64,000 bases of DNA from Mesorhizobium sp. dw_380 (GTDB taxonomy: Bacteria > Pseudomonadota > Alphaproteobacteria > Rhizobiales > Rhizobiaceae): NCBI RefSeq assembly GCF_018588885.1, contig NZ_JAFFIW010000005.1, forward strand, positions 1-64,000. Reading direction: 5' to 3'. The stretch's first letter is position 1. Each line of letters opens with the position of its first letter. The notes below the pieces were generated by a model that was not told the origin of the DNA, did not search any database, and saw only the letters and a program-made list of their open reading frames with translations. Below, one piece after another: positions 61,739 to 64,000 of this stretch. The position numbers were made by a program, and so were the translations under genes.

Positions 61739-63664
61739 ATGGCCCTTACCAATGCTGGTAACGAGGCAGAACCTGTCGAACAATCGAGCCATTCTGAGGT
61801 CGAGCAGCACAGCACCAAGGCGCTGATGTTGGGCGCACTAGGTGTCGTTTATGGCGATATAGGCACCAGCCCGATCTATGCATTTCGCGAGGCGTTGCAT
61901 GCATCAGCGGGTGGCAACGTCGCCAGCCGTGGCGACATCCTCGGCGTACTCTCGCTGATCATCTGGTCCCTGACGATCACCGTGACGATCAAATACATCA
62001 TGTTCGTGCTCCGCGCCGACAATCGAGGCGAGGGCGGAGTGCTGTCGCTTATGGCGCTGGCGCGCAACAGTTTCCCGACCCGCTCTGCGGTGATCCTCGG
62101 CATCGGCATCGGCATCGTCGGCGCGGCGCTTTTTTTTGGCGACGCCGTCATTACGCCGGCAATCTCGGTACTGTCGGCGGTCGAAGGTATGAATGTCGTC
62201 ACGCCGACGTTCCAGCCCTATGTGGTGCCGCTGACACTGGCCATCCTGGCGATCGTGTTTGCGGTACAGCGGTTTGGCACCGGCGGCGTAGGATTGGTGT
62301 TCGGACCCGTTACCGCGCTGTGGTTCCTGGCCATCGGCCTTTCCGGGCTCAACCACATCATGGACGACCCGGAAATCCTGCTGGCAATCAGCCCGCATTA
62401 CATCGTGTCGTTCCTGGTCAACTCGCCTGACGTCGCCTTCGTTACGGTTGGTGCAGTCTTCCTCGCCGTCACCGGAGCCGAGGCGCTCTACGCCGACCTC
62501 GGCCATTTCGGCCGCAAGCCGATCGTGCTCGCCTGGCTGGCGATCGTGTTCCCTTGTCTGTTGCTCAATTATGTCGGGCAAGGCGCCTTCGTGCTGGCAA
62601 ATGGCGGCGTTGTCGGTCATCCGTTCTTCGAGATGAACCAGGGCTGGACGCTTATTCCGATGGTCGTGCTTGCCACGGCGGCGACCGTGATCGCCTGCCA
62701 GGCGGTGATCTCCGGCGCCTTTTCGCTGACCAGGCAAGCGGTACAGCTCAACATGCTGCCGCGTTTCGTCATCCAGCACACGTCGGAAAAACAGTCGGGC
62801 CAGATCTATCTGCCGCGCATCAACCTGATGCTGGCGCTGGTGGTGATGCTGCTGGTGGTCGGCTTCGGCGAATCCAGCCGGCTGGCCTCGGCCTACGGTA
62901 TTTCGGTGACCGGCAATATGCTGGTGACGAACATACTGCTTTTTGTTGTGATGACGCGCATCTGGAAATGGCCGCTCGGCGTCGCGATAGCCTTAATGGC
63001 GGTGTTCGTCTTCATCGATACCGGCTTCTTTGCAGCTAACATCGTCAAGGTATTCGAAGGCGGCTGGGCCTCGCTTGCCATTGCCGCAGTGATCGTGATG
63101 ACCATGTGGACTTGGATAAGAGGCAGCAGGTATCTATTTGACAAGACGCGCAGGAACCAGATTCCGCTCGATTTCCTTGCGGGCAATCTGTTGAAGAAGA
63201 AACCGCAGCTGGTGTCCGGTACGGCCGTGTTCCTGACCAGCGATCCCGCCAGTGCGCCGACCGCGTTGATGCACAGCCTGAAGCACTACAAGGCGCTGCA
63301 CGAACAGAACGTCATCCTCTCTGTGGTGACGGCGCAGCAGCCCGTGGTGCCCGACAGCGAGCGGATCAAGATGGAAACGATCAATGAGCTGTTCATGCGG
63401 GTGACACTGACCTTCGGCTACATGGAACAGCCTAACATCCCGCGTGCGCTGGCGATCTGCCGCAAGCAGGGTTGGAAGTTCGACATCATGACGACGTCCT
63501 TCTTCCTGTCGCGTCGCTCGCTCAAGGCGTCACCCAACTCCGGCATGCCGGTGTGGCAGGACAAGCTGTTCATCGGCTTGGCGCGCACGGCCGCCGACGC
63601 GACGGAGTATTTCCAGATCCCGACCGGACGTGTGGTCGAGATCGGAACGCAAGTGGCCGTTTAG
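61739..63664 (+). CDS. kup: Kup family potassium uptake protein
   Basis: 641 residues from ATG 61739 (a GTG three codons upstream sits on the RBS). The K+ transporter opening [20 protein letters not shown], then [17 protein letters not shown] and [19 protein letters not shown], identify the family. Twelve membrane segments cover about 25-470, and a ~170-residue cytosolic tail follows ([33 protein letters not shown]). It imports K+ with protons across the inner membrane, at low turgor or acid pH. Length and motifs are complete. Rhizobia often carry several copies, so the paralogue number is not certain. Confidence 0.93.
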   Translation: MALTNAGNEAEPVEQSSHSEVEQHSTKALMLGALGVVYGDIGTSPIYAFREALHASAGGNVASRGDILGVLSLIIWSLTITVTIKYIMFVLRADNRGEGGVLSLMALARNSFPTRSAVILGIGIGIVGAALFFGDAVITPAISVLSAVEGMNVVTPTFQPYVVPLTLAILAIVFAVQRFGTGGVGLVFGPVTALWFLAIGLSGLNHIMDDPEILLAISPHYIVSFLVNSPDVAFVTVGAVFLAVTGAEALYADLGHFGRKPIVLAWLAIVFPCLLLNYVGQGAFVLANGGVVGHPFFEMNQGWTLIPMVVLATAATVIACQAVISGAFSLTRQAVQLNMLPRFVIQHTSEKQSGQIYLPRINLMLALVVMLLVVGFGESSRLASAYGISVTGNMLVTNILLFVVMTRIWKWPLGVAIALMAVFVFIDTGFFAANIVKVFEGGWASLAIAAVIVMTMWTWIRGSRYLFDKTRRNQIPLDFLAGNLLKKKPQLVSGTAVFLTSDPASAPTALMHSLKHYKALHEQNVILSVVTAQQPVVPDSERIKMETINELFMRVTLTFGYMEQPNIPRALAICRKQGWKFDIMTTSFFLSRRSLKASPNSGMPVWQDKLFIGLARTAADATEYFQIPTGRVVEIGTQVAV

Positions 63665-64000
63665 GCATGCCCGGTTAAGCAGAATCAATTGGCATTTCGC
63701 GAGCCGGTGAATGCCTGACCGGGCGGAGGCCACGATGCTTGCGCCAAACTGGGGTCCGGTTCCAGGCCTGAAGCTTCCGGCCCCGAAAGCCGTCCTTTAC
63801 GCCTGCGATCATTTCCGTTCCGCATTGTCTTGCCGACCCACCAGTCGAGATGCGCTGAAACGACCTCGCCGGGCAGCAACTTATCATTTGAACCTAATCG
63901 ATGTGCCGCAAGTCCGACCTTCATTCTTCAGTTCACAGGCTAGCGTTGCCAAAATCGGCGTGCCGCCTAACCGGCGCCGCACCGTGACCTGTCAGGATGC
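63665..64000. other. Sequence downstream of kup, no gene recognised
   Basis: The last 336 bp hold only short frames without family resemblance. GCCCGGT (63669-63675) could pair weakly with ACCGGGC (about 63719-63725), but no T-run follows. Confidence 0.4.

Noticed and set aside
61904..62779. Minus-strand open frame of 291 codons within kup
   Set aside because: Antisense shadow of a highly conserved transporter; composition is charged and low-complexity with no family match.
1..64000. CRISPR arrays, tRNA and rRNA genes
   Set aside because: No regularly spaced short repeats and no tRNA- or rRNA-like sequence were noticed on either strand; a covariance-model scan would be needed to exclude tRNA fragments.

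Overview
The window looks like an accessory region, probably part of a symbiosis island or another integrative element, from a Rhizobiales alphaproteobacterium, most like Mesorhizobium. The reasons are the high-GC coding style, the density of transporter and amino-acid catabolism genes, decayed insertion sequences of several families (IS110, IS3, IS256, IS5), integrase and resolvase fragments, and a LuxR-type regulator next to two divergent pairs of a DUF2285 protein and an XRE regulator. Those pairs resemble the QseM/QseC switch of Mesorhizobium symbiosis islands. Genus is inferred from family resemblance; no marker gene is present. I see no tRNA, rRNA or CRISPR array.

Layout. 0-5.5 kb: the end of an ATP-grasp enzyme, a creatinase-like M24 protein that has lost metal ligands, IS110 debris, and an M20 amidohydrolase. 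5.7-16.4 kb: a catabolic block on the plus strand, with a polyamine-type ABC importer (binding protein, ATPase, fused permease), a thiamine-diphosphate enzyme, a cyclase-family hydrolase, an SDR dehydrogenase, a broken aldehyde dehydrogenase and an Asp/Glu-type racemase. 16.4-19.5 kb: IS3, IS110 and IS256 debris around a D-Ala-D-Ala-ligase-like gene. 19.9-27.8 kb: a complete five-gene dipeptide/oligopeptide ABC operon followed by an S9A oligopeptidase, so peptides could be taken up and then cleaved inside the cell.

27.8-39.6 kb: an IS5-family element, an accessory alanine racemase, an acetyltransferase, and a gene set that could convert 3-methylaspartate through mesaconate and citramalyl-CoA to acetyl-CoA and pyruvate: methylaspartate ammonia-lyase, family III CoA-transferase, CitE-like lyase and class I fumarase/mesaconase. 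A LysR regulator, a semialdehyde dehydrogenase and an Lrp/AsnC regulator go with it. 40.4-42.4 kb: a three-gene TIR / double-SLATT membrane protein / ThsB-like TIR operon, a strong candidate for an anti-phage system. It is flanked by direct repeats of the promoter and 5' end of the following class III aminotransferase gene.

45-49 kb: the LuxR gene and the two DUF2285/XRE modules, one with a pair of tandem operators. 49.4-61 kb (minus strand): OmpW and a second S9A peptidase; AbiEii-toxin, integrase and LprI-like remnants; and a large autotransporter whose passenger carries two pepsin-like Asp-Thr-Gly motifs. A 466-bp direct repeat exactly 8,447 bp apart brackets this segment. 61.7-63.7 kb: a Kup potassium transporter.
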